Below, in pieces: positions 28,160-37,362 of a stretch of DNA of 64,000 nt (positions are counted from its first letter, which is position 1; every line of letters begins with the position of its first letter). Location: positions 2,157,939 to 2,221,938 of the forward strand of contig NZ_STGQ01000001.1 in assembly GCF_004916975.1 (NCBI RefSeq), given 5' to 3'. The stretch comes from Paenibacillus dokdonensis (GTDB taxonomy: Bacteria > Bacillota > Bacilli > Paenibacillales > Paenibacillaceae). The translations under genes and the position numbers were made by a program. The notes under the pieces are model-generated. The model was given only the letters and a program-made list of their open reading frames with translations, ran no database searches and was not told where the DNA came from.

Positions 28160-29239
28160 ATGTATCCAACAAAGAGACCCGGTATCGCAAGCTTGAAAGC
28201 GAAAAAGGGGCAGAGAAATTTCAGAGAATTTGCAATGCTGCTGACGATTATGCTTATAACCGCATTGGTCAGCGCTTGTGGAAATACAACAAATTCGGCA
28301 GGAGATACGGGCAAGTCCGATTCCCAACCGAACATGCAAGCAACCGCCATGGAATCCACCAAGGACAATGAAGCTGGGCAGTCCATCAAGATCAAGCATG
28401 GTTTTGGAGAAACGGAAGTCCCTCCGCATCCGAAACGGATCGCTGTGTTTGGTTTGGAAGATATCATGTTGTCCCTCGATGTTCCTATGGTGTACGCGTA
28501 TGACTTCAAAGGATACTATCTGGATGACGCTCTACGGAAATTGAACATTCCTGTGTCGGATAACGCGGATTTTAAGCCTAATCTGGAGGCTATTCTCCAG
28601 ACGGATCCGGATTTGATCATCGTGCAACAATATTCGATTGATCAAAAGGGCTATGATGAGTTGAGTAAAATCGCCCCTACGTTGGCTTTTGCTCCGGATG
28701 ATTGGAAATCCTCGATCGTTGAAATCGGCAAGGCATTAGGAGTGGAGGATAAAGCACAGGCAGTAATTCAAGCCCATGAAGAAAAGCTGAAGCAGGTCAA
28801 GGAGAAAATTGTGCAAGCAGTGGGGAATGACAAGACGGTTGCTTATATACGTCCATCGGATAAGGATTTGCAGGTGTTTTTCCCAAGCTTCAATCTGGTT
28901 TATTCAGAATTTGGATTAAAGCCTGACGCAAGCATCTCCGATCTCCAAAAGAAATCCGAGGATGACTGGGGTATCAACTTGTCCCTTGAAGATCTTCCTT
29001 TGATTACGGCCGATTATGTTTTCGCGATCTATGGCGGTTCGATTGATACGGAGGATGCGTTCCAAAAAGAAACCGCAGCCTCCAAGGAGATCGAGAAACT
29101 ACAGCTTTGGAAATCCATCCCGGCTGTGAAGAATAATCAAGTCTTTAAAGTATCGTCAAGACATTGGATGTCTTCCGGTCCGATTGCAGAGAGCAAGGAA
29201 GCTGACGATGTCGTGAATGCCATTACCGGCAAGCACTAG
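28160..29239 (+). CDS. Iron-siderophore ABC transporter substrate-binding lipoprotein, second copy
   Basis: The 359-residue lipoprotein has a lipobox (ALVSACG), a polar linker and the class III binding fold (PKRIAVFGLEDIMLSL, PNLEAILQTDPDLIIVQQY, LWKSIPAVKNNQVFKV). It is clearly different in sequence from the protein at 25424, so the two may bind different siderophores. GGAGGGG sits before tandem ATGs; 28160 gives better spacing than 28157. It lies directly after its own Fur box and in front of the permeases. Confidence 0.9.
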   Translation: MYPTKRPGIASLKAKKGQRNFREFAMLLTIMLITALVSACGNTTNSAGDTGKSDSQPNMQATAMESTKDNEAGQSIKIKHGFGETEVPPHPKRIAVFGLEDIMLSLDVPMVYAYDFKGYYLDDALRKLNIPVSDNADFKPNLEAILQTDPDLIIVQQYSIDQKGYDELSKIAPTLAFAPDDWKSSIVEIGKALGVEDKAQAVIQAHEEKLKQVKEKIVQAVGNDKTVAYIRPSDKDLQVFFPSFNLVYSEFGLKPDASISDLQKKSEDDWGINLSLEDLPLITADYVFAIYGGSIDTEDAFQKETAASKEIEKLQLWKSIPAVKNNQVFKVSSRHWMSSGPIAESKEADDVVNAITGKH

Positions 29240-29266
29240 CGATTGCCCACAACAACACATGAATTT

Positions 29267-29296
29267 AAAGGGCCGCTTTAGCTGAAGCGGCCCTTT
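29267..29296 (+). terminator. Hairpin between binding protein and permease genes
   Basis: A perfect 12-bp GC-rich stem (29267-29278 with 29285-29296), loop TAGCTG, with TTT at the stem end and TATGTTT after. Within an operon it may act as a partial terminator giving more lipoprotein than permease. Confidence 0.7.
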
Positions 29297-29333
29297 ATGT
29301 TTGCGCTAAATATAGAATGCAAAGGTGGCTTTT

Positions 29334-30398
29334 ATGAGTCTAAGCAAGATAGAAATCAACTTAACCAAACGTGACAACGACGTCAAGACGATCACACTCA
29401 GTTCCCGTCCATGGGCGGCGACGCTTGTTCTTGTCAGCGGATTGATTGTACTCATTCTAGGTATTGCACTATCCGTATCCTTCGGGGCGGCTGACATCAA
29501 GTTCATGACGGTATGGGAAGCGGTATTTCACTATAATTCGAAACTGACACAACATCAGATTATTCAAGAACTGAGACTGCCGCGAGTCCTCGGCGGCGCG
29601 TTGGTCGGCGTTTGCTTTGCCGTGGCGGGAGCGATTATGCAGGGGATGACGCGTAATCCGCTTGCTGATTCCGGACTGCTCGGACTGAATGCAGGTGCAG
29701 GTTTTGCCTTGGCTCTTTGCTTTGCATTCTTTCCGGGGCTGCCATTCATGTTTTTGATTTTATACTCATTTTTGGGTGCTGGTCTTGGCGCCGGGCTTGT
29801 CTACGGCATCGGTTCGATGGCCAGGGGAGGATTGACGCCGCTGCGCCTGATTTTAGCTGGAGCGGCCTTATCCGCACTATTGTCTGCGCTTAGCGAAGGC
29901 ATTGCCCTTTACTTCCGCATCGGGCAGGATCTTGCTTTTTGGTATGCGGGCGGTATCGCGGGCACGAGCTGGCTGCAGCTCAAAATTATGTTCCCATGGG
30001 TAGCCGCTGCAGTCATAGGGGCAATTATCCTATCCCGGTCGATAACGATGCTCAGTTTAGGCGATGAAGTGGCGAAAGGACTCGGCCTGAGAAGCGGACC
30101 CGTGAAGCTGGCGGGTACCGTAATCGTACTCATTCTGGCTGGAGCAGCCGTATCGGTAGTTGTAGCTGTCGGATTTGTTGGTCTGCTTATCCCGCATTTG
30201 ACACGGAAGTTGGTCGGGGTCGATTACCGGTGGATCATTCCTTGCTCCGCGGTGCTTGGAGCACTGCTAGTCGTTTTTGCAGATCTGGCTGCGAGAATGG
30301 TCAACCCACCTTTTGAGACGCCGCTCGGAGCACTCATTGCACTCATCGGGGTACCTTTCTTCCTCTACATTTCACGTAAAGAAGGGAGGGAGCTGTAA
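29334..30398 (+). CDS. FecCD-family iron-siderophore permease
   Basis: The 354-residue permease has about nine membrane segments and FecCD signatures: LRLPRVLGGALVGVCFAVAG, MQGMTRNPLADSGLLGLNAGAG, and GFVGLLIPHLTRKLVG, the coupling helix for the ATPase. ATG 29334 follows AAAGGTGG; the GTG at 29325 is inside that site. Its stop overlaps the next permease start, and the two form a heterodimer (FeuB/FeuC-like). Confidence 0.92.
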   Translation: MSLSKIEINLTKRDNDVKTITLSSRPWAATLVLVSGLIVLILGIALSVSFGAADIKFMTVWEAVFHYNSKLTQHQIIQELRLPRVLGGALVGVCFAVAGAIMQGMTRNPLADSGLLGLNAGAGFALALCFAFFPGLPFMFLILYSFLGAGLGAGLVYGIGSMARGGLTPLRLILAGAALSALLSALSEGIALYFRIGQDLAFWYAGGIAGTSWLQLKIMFPWVAAAVIGAIILSRSITMLSLGDEVAKGLGLRSGPVKLAGTVIVLILAGAAVSVVVAVGFVGLLIPHLTRKLVGVDYRWIIPCSAVLGALLVVFADLAARMVNPPFETPLGALIALIGVPFFLYISRKEGREL

Positions 30399-31435
30399 TG
30401 ATGCAGATGAGCAAAATGTCGCCTGAAGATAAACGCAAGCAAAAGCGAAATATTATCGTTATGATTACGCTTGGTCTGCTAATCATCATTTCCTTTGTCA
30501 TGAGCATGAACACAGGCTTTATCCGCCTTTCGCCGCTAGATACGCTCCGAACCTTGTTTGGAGGCGGAACAGCCAAGGAAGAATTGATTTTATTCGATTT
30601 CCGTTTGCCTCGTATCGTCATCTCGGTTTTGATCGGTGCCGGACTTGCCGTATCAGGCTGTATCATGCAGGGGATTTCCCGCAATGCACTTGCCGATCCG
30701 GGAATTCTCGGTATCAATGCAGGGGCCGGGCTTGTCGTACTGCTGTTCGTTGCTTACTTTCCGACCACAGGCGCAGCTCCAGTATTCCTGCTGCCCGTAC
30801 TTGCTTGGATCGGAGCAGGAGTAACCGCCGCACTCATCTTTTCATTATCGTACAAGCGTCATAAGGGATTATTACCAACTCGCCTTCTGTTAACCGGCGT
30901 TGCGGTCGCTGCAGGCATCAGTTCGGCAACGATCGTATTAACGCTGCGAATAAGTCCAGAAAAGTACCAGTTCGTTGCCACATGGATGGCGGGGAGTATC
31001 TGGGGAACAAACTGGAAATTCGTTTTGGCGCTGCTTCCGTTCATTATTGTTCTGCTGCCATTCGTTTTCTACAAAGCAAGAACGATGAACGTACTTAATC
31101 TGGGAGAGATCACAGCGACGGGCCTGGGCGCGCAGGTATCCAGGGAACAGGTTGTTCTGCTTGCCGCTGCGGTGGGGCTCGCAGGCTCTTGCGTTGCAGT
31201 AAGCGGTGGTATCGGCTTCGTTGGACTAATTGGTCCGCATGTGGCCAGACGCCTCGTTGGTCCGAAGCATCAAGTGCTGCTCCCTGCTTCCGCATTAACC
31301 GGCTCTCTCATGGTAATTCTGGCGGATATGCTTGGTCGCTTGATAATGCAGCCATCTGAAATCCCTGCCGGGATCATTGTCGCCATCATCGGTGCGCCGT
31401 ATTTTTTATATTTGCTTGCCCGTTCAAGGGCTTAA
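30398..31435 (+). CDS. FecCD-family iron-siderophore permease, second subunit
   Basis: The 345-residue permease has the family segments LRLPRIVISVLIGAGLAVSG-like (RLPRIVISVLIGAG), MQGISRNALADPGILGINAG, and GFVGLIGPHVARRLVG. Start and upstream stop overlap (TAATG), so synthesis is coupled one to one. No ATPase follows; a general siderophore ATPase encoded elsewhere (as YusV serves FeuBC) is required. Confidence 0.92.
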   Translation: MMQMSKMSPEDKRKQKRNIIVMITLGLLIIISFVMSMNTGFIRLSPLDTLRTLFGGGTAKEELILFDFRLPRIVISVLIGAGLAVSGCIMQGISRNALADPGILGINAGAGLVVLLFVAYFPTTGAAPVFLLPVLAWIGAGVTAALIFSLSYKRHKGLLPTRLLLTGVAVAAGISSATIVLTLRISPEKYQFVATWMAGSIWGTNWKFVLALLPFIIVLLPFVFYKARTMNVLNLGEITATGLGAQVSREQVVLLAAAVGLAGSCVAVSGGIGFVGLIGPHVARRLVGPKHQVLLPASALTGSLMVILADMLGRLIMQPSEIPAGIIVAIIGAPYFLYLLARSRA

Positions 31436-31491
31436 CATTGAAGTACCATACCAGTTCAGGCGTCTGTTCATATAGAAGGGAGTAAATACAA

Positions 31492-33210
31492 GTGCTGTGG
31501 AAATTTTTTGCTTATTATAAACCATATAAGACTTTATTTTTGGTTGATTTTTGCTGTGCCGTATTTGCAGGATTGTTGGAATTATGCTTCCCGCTTGTGG
31601 TCAACAAATTTGTCGATAATTTATTGCCAAGTGGGAATTGGTCGCTGATTTTCTGGGCCTGCGTAGGTCTCCTTGCCGTATATGCGCTCAATAGCGTTTT
31701 GCAATATATCGTTACATATTGGGGACATCAACTCGGAATCAATATCGAGTCGGATATGAGGGGCAAGCTGTTCACTCATGTACAGAAGCTTTCTTTCCGA
31801 TTCTTCGACAATAATAAAACGGGACATTTGATGGCCCGTATGACGAGCAACTTGATGGAAATTGGGGAAATGGCCCATCATGGTCCGGAAGATTTGTTTA
31901 TTGCCGCCATGACGCTTGTCGGTGCGTTTGTGCTCATGCTGCTGATTAACTGGAAGCTGGCGCTGCTGGCGGTCATTGTCATTCCGGGGCTTGTTTATCT
32001 GTCACTTTATTTCAACCGGAAGATGATCTACGCTTTTCAGCGCATGTTCAAGGATATCGGTGAATTTAACGCAAGAGTGGAAGATAGTATCGGCGGCGTG
32101 CGTGTCGTACAGGCATTTACCAACGAAAAATTTGAATCGAAGCGTTTTGCCGAGAATAACGAACAATACCGTCAGACCAAGTTTATTTCCTACAAAATTC
32201 AGGCTCAAAACTCATCCATCAGCTATCTCCTTATGCGGCTGGTCATTTTATTCGTGCTGGTTTGCGGCACATGGTTTGTTATAAAAGGAGAAATGACTAG
32301 CGGGGAGTTTGTCGGATTTTTGCTTTTATCCAATGTGTTTTTGGGACCGATCAACAAAATCAATTCTGTAATCGAGAGTTATCCCAAGGGAATGGCCGGC
32401 TTTAAAAGCTACTTGGAACTGCTGGAGACCGAACCCGATATCGCGGACTCTCCGGATGCCATAGAAGTAGGCCATCTACGCGGCGATATTCAATTCAGGA
32501 ACGTGACGTTTGGTTATGAAAATGAAGCCAAGGTGCTGAATAACATTGATTTAAGGATCCGTGCGGGAGAAACCGTCGCGTTTGTCGGTCCATCCGGCGC
32601 AGGTAAAACCACGCTTTGCAGTTTGCTGCCGCGTTTTTATGAAGCGCAATCCGGAAAGATCACGGTGGATGGCATTGACATCACCCGAATGAAGCTTTCT
32701 TCCCTGCGTGGTCAGATCGGTATTGTGCAGCAGGATGTTTTTCTGTTTTCCGGTACGATACGTGAAAATATCGCATACGGAGACTTGGATGCAGCGGATG
32801 CGGAAATATGGGAAGCCGTCAGGCGGGCACGATTGGAAGAGTTTATCCGTTCACAGCCCGACGGATTGCATACGGTCATCGGAGAGCGCGGCGTGAAGCT
32901 GTCGGGCGGTCAGAAGCAGCGGCTTGCGATTGCTCGAATGTTCCTTAAAAACCCACCGATTCTCATTTTGGATGAGGCTACTTCCGCCCTTGATACCGAG
33001 ACGGAAAAAGCGATCCAGCAATCGCTGGCAGAACTCTCGGCAGGCCGAACAACGTTGGTCATCGCACACCGGCTCGCAACGATTAAGAATGCGGACAGGA
33101 TTGTAGTTGTCACGGAACAGGGAATCACTGAGCAAGGTAAGCACCAGGAATTGGTGGCTGCAGGAGGTGTGTACAGCAAACTGCATGAGGCCCAATTTGG
33201 TTCATATTGA
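31492..33210 (+). CDS. ABC exporter half-transporter (fused membrane and ATPase domains)
   Basis: The 572-residue protein has six membrane helices (about 1-310) and an ATPase domain with Walker A GPSGAGKTT, signature LSGGQKQR, Walker B ILILDEATSALD, and switch histidine (IAHRL). It works as a homodimer or with a partner. GTG 31492 follows AAGGGAG. The export substrate is unknown; its place 56 bp after the siderophore permeases suggests export of a siderophore or related compound, but multidrug-type export is equally possible. Confidence 0.9.
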   Translation: MLWKFFAYYKPYKTLFLVDFCCAVFAGLLELCFPLVVNKFVDNLLPSGNWSLIFWACVGLLAVYALNSVLQYIVTYWGHQLGINIESDMRGKLFTHVQKLSFRFFDNNKTGHLMARMTSNLMEIGEMAHHGPEDLFIAAMTLVGAFVLMLLINWKLALLAVIVIPGLVYLSLYFNRKMIYAFQRMFKDIGEFNARVEDSIGGVRVVQAFTNEKFESKRFAENNEQYRQTKFISYKIQAQNSSISYLLMRLVILFVLVCGTWFVIKGEMTSGEFVGFLLLSNVFLGPINKINSVIESYPKGMAGFKSYLELLETEPDIADSPDAIEVGHLRGDIQFRNVTFGYENEAKVLNNIDLRIRAGETVAFVGPSGAGKTTLCSLLPRFYEAQSGKITVDGIDITRMKLSSLRGQIGIVQQDVFLFSGTIRENIAYGDLDAADAEIWEAVRRARLEEFIRSQPDGLHTVIGERGVKLSGGQKQRLAIARMFLKNPPILILDEATSALDTETEKAIQQSLAELSAGRTTLVIAHRLATIKNADRIVVVTEQGITEQGKHQELVAAGGVYSKLHEAQFGSY

Positions 33211-33319
33211 TCTCGAAAACAAGCGGGAGCTATTAGTATATCATAGTCTCTGGTTTTCTTATGATGTAATGTCCATAAGTGCCCAACTTGATGATGCTGT
33301 AAAACTTCTTAGTAAATAG
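33185..33319 (+). CDS. Small Spo0E-like phosphatase candidate overlapping the exporter gene
   Basis: A 44-residue frame starts in the last 26 bases of the exporter gene in another frame. It reads HIDLENKRELLVYHSLWF then DVMSISAQLDDAVKLLSK. The spacing of a helix, a short loop, and SxxLD matches the Spo0E family of aspartyl-phosphate phosphatases (usual motif S-Q-E-L-D), which act on Spo0A~P. The start is uncertain: ATG 33185, or TTG 33197 after GAGG. It may be a partial relic. Confidence 0.45.
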   Translation: MRPNLVHIDLENKRELLVYHSLWFSYDVMSISAQLDDAVKLLSK

Positions 33320-33345
33320 TTTCCTTGAAAAATCGTTGAACTGAC

Positions 33346-33906
33346 TTGAAGCGAAAGCATAAAAACAACAGGCTGCCGGAAACGGCGGCCTGTTCAGCTA
33401 ATATAGAGACTACAGGAAGGAGTGTTGGGGTTTTTATAGAAGTCTATACAACCAGCGACCTGCAACGTGCAAAAGATACAGCAAATGAAATAGCCAGAGA
33501 GCTTAAGCTACCTCTTGAAATGAGCGAATACTGGAGAGAAACAAATAATGGTGTAATAGCCGGGATGCCACACGAAATAGTAGATGAAAGATTTCCAGGT
33601 CTCTATTTTTCGGCTTTACGGATGGATGAGAGATATCCTGGAGGAGAAAGCCCCATTGAGTTCTTCACACGAATAAGCGGGGCATTTTCAAAACTATGTA
33701 AAGAGCAGGAAGATAACCTTCTTACGGAAAATGTAATTGTTGTTACTCATGGTGGAGTAATAAATGTTATATACCATATCTTAAGAGGACTGGAGTGGAC
33801 AAACAAAAGTGTCAAATTCCCGGCTTCATACACGAGTATTCATAAAATTGATTATCAAGTAGGGAAATGGGAATTCACATTAGAAAACGATGTTAAACAT
33901 ATATAG
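33346..33906 (+). pseudogene. Histidine phosphatase (phosphoglycerate-mutase-like), 5' truncated
   Basis: The frame is open for 186 codons, but similarity begins only near 33427 with FIEVYTTSDLQRAKDTANEI, the second conserved block of histidine phosphatases. The later histidine (VIVVTHGGVINVIYHIL) is present. The N-terminal strand with catalytic RHG is missing, and its place is taken by a hairpin sequence read as protein. Without the RHG histidine, phosphotransfer is impossible, so this is a decayed gene. Confidence 0.7.
33367..33394. terminator. Hairpin before the truncated phosphatase gene
   Basis: A 12-bp GC-rich stem (33367-33378 with 33383-33394, loop GAAA) preceded by A5. The T tract lies on the minus-strand side only, so on the plus strand it may be a damaged terminator. 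Confidence 0.5.
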
Positions 33907-33952
33907 TTCAGTCTTAGCTATATTCTCGGAGGACAAGAACCTGTAGTTATTT

Positions 33953-34087
33953 CCAGAAGCTGCATCTTTCTTTGTAGCATCTGTTGTAGGAACTATTGCA
34001 GCCGGTTATGCTAACGAGAGGTTCACTTCTGATAATATCGTATCTAAGATTATTGGAAGAATAGGCGTATTTCAATTTTACTTATAG
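33953..34087 (+). other. Possible coding relic before the response regulator
   Basis: Forty-four codons without a start read PEAASFFVASVVGTIAAGYA then NERFTSDNIVSKIIGRIG. The composition looks protein-like (one hydrophobic helix), but there is no start and I recognise no family. A TATAAT near 34087 may belong to the promoter of the next gene. Confidence 0.2.
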
Positions 34088-34135
34088 TATAATAGTTACT
34101 TCTATATAGGATGATAACAGGAAAAGAGGGAACGA

Positions 34136-34810
34136 ATGCCTACTATACTGGTTGCTGACGACGATGCGAACATTCGCGAACTCGTTTGTTTATTTCTACG
34201 TAACGACGGATTCTCTACGGTCGAAGCCGCTGACGGCAAGGAAGCACTGACCGTCTATGCCTCAACCGTTGTCGATCTTGTCGTGCTCGATATTATGATG
34301 CCGATAATGGATGGGTGGACGTTATGCAGGGAACTCCGGAGAGCCAATCCTGATCTTCCGTTACTAATGCTGACTGCGCGAGGCGAGACATGGGAGAAAG
34401 TAAAAGGGTTCGATCTGGGAACGGATGATTATTTGACGAAACCATTCGATCCGCTCGAGTTAACAGTTCGTGTTCGGGCATTGCTCAAACGATACCGGAT
34501 TGGCTCTACGCAGACGATTAAGTTCGGCAACGTCACCCTTGACCGGCAGACTTATAAAGTGATAAGAGGGACGGAATCGTTCACGCTCCCGCTTAAGGAG
34601 TTCGAATTACTGTATAAGCTCGCAGGCACACCTGGGCAAGTCTATACGCGGGAGCAGTTGATTGATCAGATTTGGGGGATCGATTACGCAGGCGACGATC
34701 GAACGGTGGACGTACATGTCAAACGCCTTCGCGAGAGGTTCGCGACGACACCTGATTTTCGGATCGAAACGGTGCGCGGGCTGGGGTACCGGCTTGAGGT
34801 TCACGAATGA
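34136..34810 (+). CDS. OmpR-family response regulator
   Basis: The 224-residue regulator has D8/D9, phosphoacceptor D52 (VVLDIMMPIMDGW), lysine in LTKPFD, and the winged-helix effector (LPLKEFELLYKLAGTPG, DDRTVDVHVKRLRERF). AAGAGGG precedes ATG 34136. The kinase start overlaps its stop by 4 bp. Promoters with 11-bp direct repeats stand before both copies of the downstream hydrolase and are good candidate targets. Confidence 0.92.
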   Translation: MPTILVADDDANIRELVCLFLRNDGFSTVEAADGKEALTVYASTVVDLVVLDIMMPIMDGWTLCRELRRANPDLPLLMLTARGETWEKVKGFDLGTDDYLTKPFDPLELTVRVRALLKRYRIGSTQTIKFGNVTLDRQTYKVIRGTESFTLPLKEFELLYKLAGTPGQVYTREQLIDQIWGIDYAGDDRTVDVHVKRLRERFATTPDFRIETVRGLGYRLEVHE

Positions 34811-36174
34811 TCAAATCTTTATATATTCGTGTTGTTCTGACATTTCTCGTCTCCGTTATCGCGGGCACGGTCATTGCTTTTTATGCTTCTACTTGGATAT
34901 TCGAAGACAAATTGAACCAGAATGCACAAATCAATTTACGCAACTTTGGTCAAGATGTCATCCGGATTTATAAGACGCTTCCGTTACCCGAAGCGGACGC
35001 GTTCGTGAGTGAAATGAAGCAGCTCAACTCCTATTATATTCGCATTTACGAAGCAACAGGTCAGTTCCAGTCATACGGTAAACTTAACGGACATAAGCCT
35101 GCTGCTGTGTCGATGGACAATCTCAAGAAAGTCATCGATGGAGGGGTTGTTCAAGACACGCCGAATGGGATTGCTACGGTCCTCTTAGGGTTGCCGTTGA
35201 AAACGGAGATGGGAACGAAAGCGATGTTTTTGGAAACGCTCGCCCCCCCATCTGCCTCTTTTGTCATCAAATGGGGATTGACCTTTGCAATCAGCTCGTT
35301 GATTGCAGGAAGCTTATTGATTCTCATCGCCTCTGTATTCCTGGTCAGACCGATCAAAAAGCTGACAAAAGCGACTAAACGTATCGCATCTGGAGATTTC
35401 AATATTAAGCTGAATATTAAACAGGCAGGTGAGCTGGGAACGTTGGCTCGAAGCTTCGAAGAAATGATGCATGATCTGCAGCAGCTCGAGCAGATGCGCA
35501 GGGAATTCGTAACGAACGTGTCGCATGAGGTACAATCTCCGCTCACATCGATATCCGGTTATGCGCTCGCCCTTAAGCAAGTCAATCTCTCAGATCAGGA
35601 AAGAAGCCGGTATCTGGACATTATCATCACGGAAGCGCAGCGGATGTCCAAAATGAGCGACAGCTTACTCAAGTTGAGTTTGCTCGAATCACAATCACAG
35701 CAGCTTCGTCTAGTCACGCTCAGCCTGGATGAACAGATCCGTCGGGTTATCGTGGCGCTTCAGCCGTAATGGTCTGCGCGTAATATTCATTTCGACCTCA
35801 ATTTGAAAGCCGTCCGACTAATGGCAGATCATGATCTATTAAATCAGGTCTGGACGAACATCATCGGCAATAGTATTAAATTTTCCATGGATGGCGGCAT
35901 CATTAACGTCAGCATCAAACAAGATATCAAATACGTGATCGTCCGAATATCCGACACGGGTATTGGTATTTCCTCGGAGGACCAGAAGCGTATATTCGAG
36001 AGGTTCTTTAAAGCCGATCGTTCCCATAGTCGTAAGTATGGCGGCAGCGGTATGGGTCTTGCCATCGTGAAGCAAATCATTTCGCTGCATCAAGGCGACA
36101 TTCGAGTGGAGAGCGAGCCTGGTCAAGGAACGACATTCTTTGTCACTTTGCCAATTATAACCTCAATTGAGTAA
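34807..36174 (+). pseudogene. Sensor histidine kinase split by an in-frame TAA
   Basis: Codons 1-320 encode two membrane helices, HAMP and the HisKA box (H240 in VTNVSHEVQSPLTS). TAA at 35767-35769 interrupts the frame in LQP*WSARNIHFDL, and the same frame continues to 36174 with the ATPase domain (N box IIGNSIKF, G1 DTGIGIS, G2 GGSGMGLAIV). A CAA to TAA change explains it. The C-terminal part has internal TTG/ATG codons (35803, 35821) but no good ribosome binding site. The kinase is probably inactive unless both halves are made and associate. Confidence 0.8.
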
Positions 36175-36185
36175 TTCAATTGTAC

Positions 36186-36223
36186 GGCTTCATGCGCAAG
36201 CTTTCTTGCGTGTGAAGCCTTTT
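36186..36223 (+). terminator. Terminator after the kinase gene
   Basis: A 15-bp stem (36186-36200 with 36205-36219, two G-U pairs), loop CTTT, then TTTT. A similar terminator occurs at 40312, as part of a duplicated block. Confidence 0.88.
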
Positions 36224-36234
36224 ATTTTAGGTCA

Positions 36235-36273
36235 GTTCATATTCCGTTCATATTGTCGTCATGGGGAGTACAT
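36235..36273 (+). promoter_or_regulatory. Direct-repeat promoter of hydrolase copy A
   Basis: Two adjacent 11-bp repeats, GTTCATATTCC (36235-36245) and GTTCATATTGT (36246-36256), are followed 13 bp after the second core by TACATC as a -10 candidate. This tandem 11-bp spacing is how OmpR-family dimers bind. The same arrangement recurs at 40369. Confidence 0.62.
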
Positions 36274-36346
36274 CTTCGTCAGATAAGCTTCTTTTAACGG
36301 CTTCTTATTCAAGACAGCCCAATATAGAGAAGAGGGACAGGAGTAG

Positions 36347-37324
36347 ATGAACATGAAACCAATAGAAGAGGTAACGAAAAAAAGGATGCGTAAGCCGCTG
36401 CGTATTTTACTCAAAACCTTAGGCGCCATAGCCATAGCAATCGTGCTTTTTCTAGCCATTGTATTTCTCGTGAATGTTTTCGCAACAAAATCGGATCAAG
36501 CAAAAATCGTGCCGTACGGTCAACACGTGTCTGTGGACGGAAAAAATATGAATGTGTTAATTCAAGGCGATGGCAAGGAAACGATCGTGCTTCTGCCTGG
36601 TTATGGAACCGCTGCACCGGCGCTTGATTTTAAGCTGCTCATCGATGAACTATCTCCATATTATAAAGTTGTTGCCGTTGAGCCTTTCGGTTATGGATTA
36701 AGTGATGGAACTGAAAAAGATCGAACCACAGAGAATATCGTAAGTGAAGTTCATGAAGCGCTACAGCAGCTTAACATTAACCAATACATTCTCATGGGCC
36801 ACTCGATTACAGGCATTTACGGCATTAATTATGTGAACAAATACCCTAACGAGGTGACTGCCTTTGTCGGAATCGATAGCAGTGTTCCAACTCAACCGGG
36901 TATGGATGTTAAATTCCCATTAAAAACGTTTGCATTTCTTAAAAAATCAGGTCTCCAAAGATTGATGGTCAATTTTGGTAGCAGTCCCTATGCTGGATTC
37001 CCATTTGATGATCGCACGGTAGAACAGATGACCATGCTGTCGAATATTAACTCGAATAGTTCCACGATGTTGAATGAGATGGACCATATTTCTTCCAATT
37101 TTAAAGGAGCTCAAGGTTTAACCTTCCCTAAAGACCTTCCGCTTCTACTCTTTGTACAAGCGGATAATCAAGATGTACCCGGATGGATTCCTCTGCATGA
37201 AGGGCAGATCAAAGACTCGGTACACGGAAAAGTAATCATTATGGAAGGCTCCCATTATTTGCACCATACCAAATTCAAAGAAATCGCTGAGGGCGTTAGA
37301 GTATTTATGAAAGAATCGAAATAA
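36347..37324 (+). CDS. Membrane-anchored alpha/beta hydrolase, copy A
   Basis: The 325-residue protein has an N-terminal membrane helix (about 23-45) and an extracellular hydrolase fold: oxyanion region LLPGYGTAAPALDF, nucleophile elbow MGHSITG, and a late histidine in GSHYLHHTKF. Substrate unknown. It is a paralogue of the gene at 40476, roughly two-thirds identical by eye, with long identical blocks such as PYGQHVSVDGKNMNVLIQG. ACAGGAG precedes ATG 36347. Confidence 0.85.
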   Translation: MNMKPIEEVTKKRMRKPLRILLKTLGAIAIAIVLFLAIVFLVNVFATKSDQAKIVPYGQHVSVDGKNMNVLIQGDGKETIVLLPGYGTAAPALDFKLLIDELSPYYKVVAVEPFGYGLSDGTEKDRTTENIVSEVHEALQQLNINQYILMGHSITGIYGINYVNKYPNEVTAFVGIDSSVPTQPGMDVKFPLKTFAFLKKSGLQRLMVNFGSSPYAGFPFDDRTVEQMTMLSNINSNSSTMLNEMDHISSNFKGAQGLTFPKDLPLLLFVQADNQDVPGWIPLHEGQIKDSVHGKVIIMEGSHYLHHTKFKEIAEGVRVFMKESK

Positions 37325-37336
37325 ATAGAACAAATG

Positions 37337-37362
37337 GAAAGCCGTCCCTTTGGACGGTTTTC
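37337..37362 (+). terminator. Hairpin between hydrolase genes
   Basis: An 11-bp stem with one G-U pair (37337-37347 with 37352-37362), loop CTTT, T-run inside the 3' arm. Confidence 0.6.
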
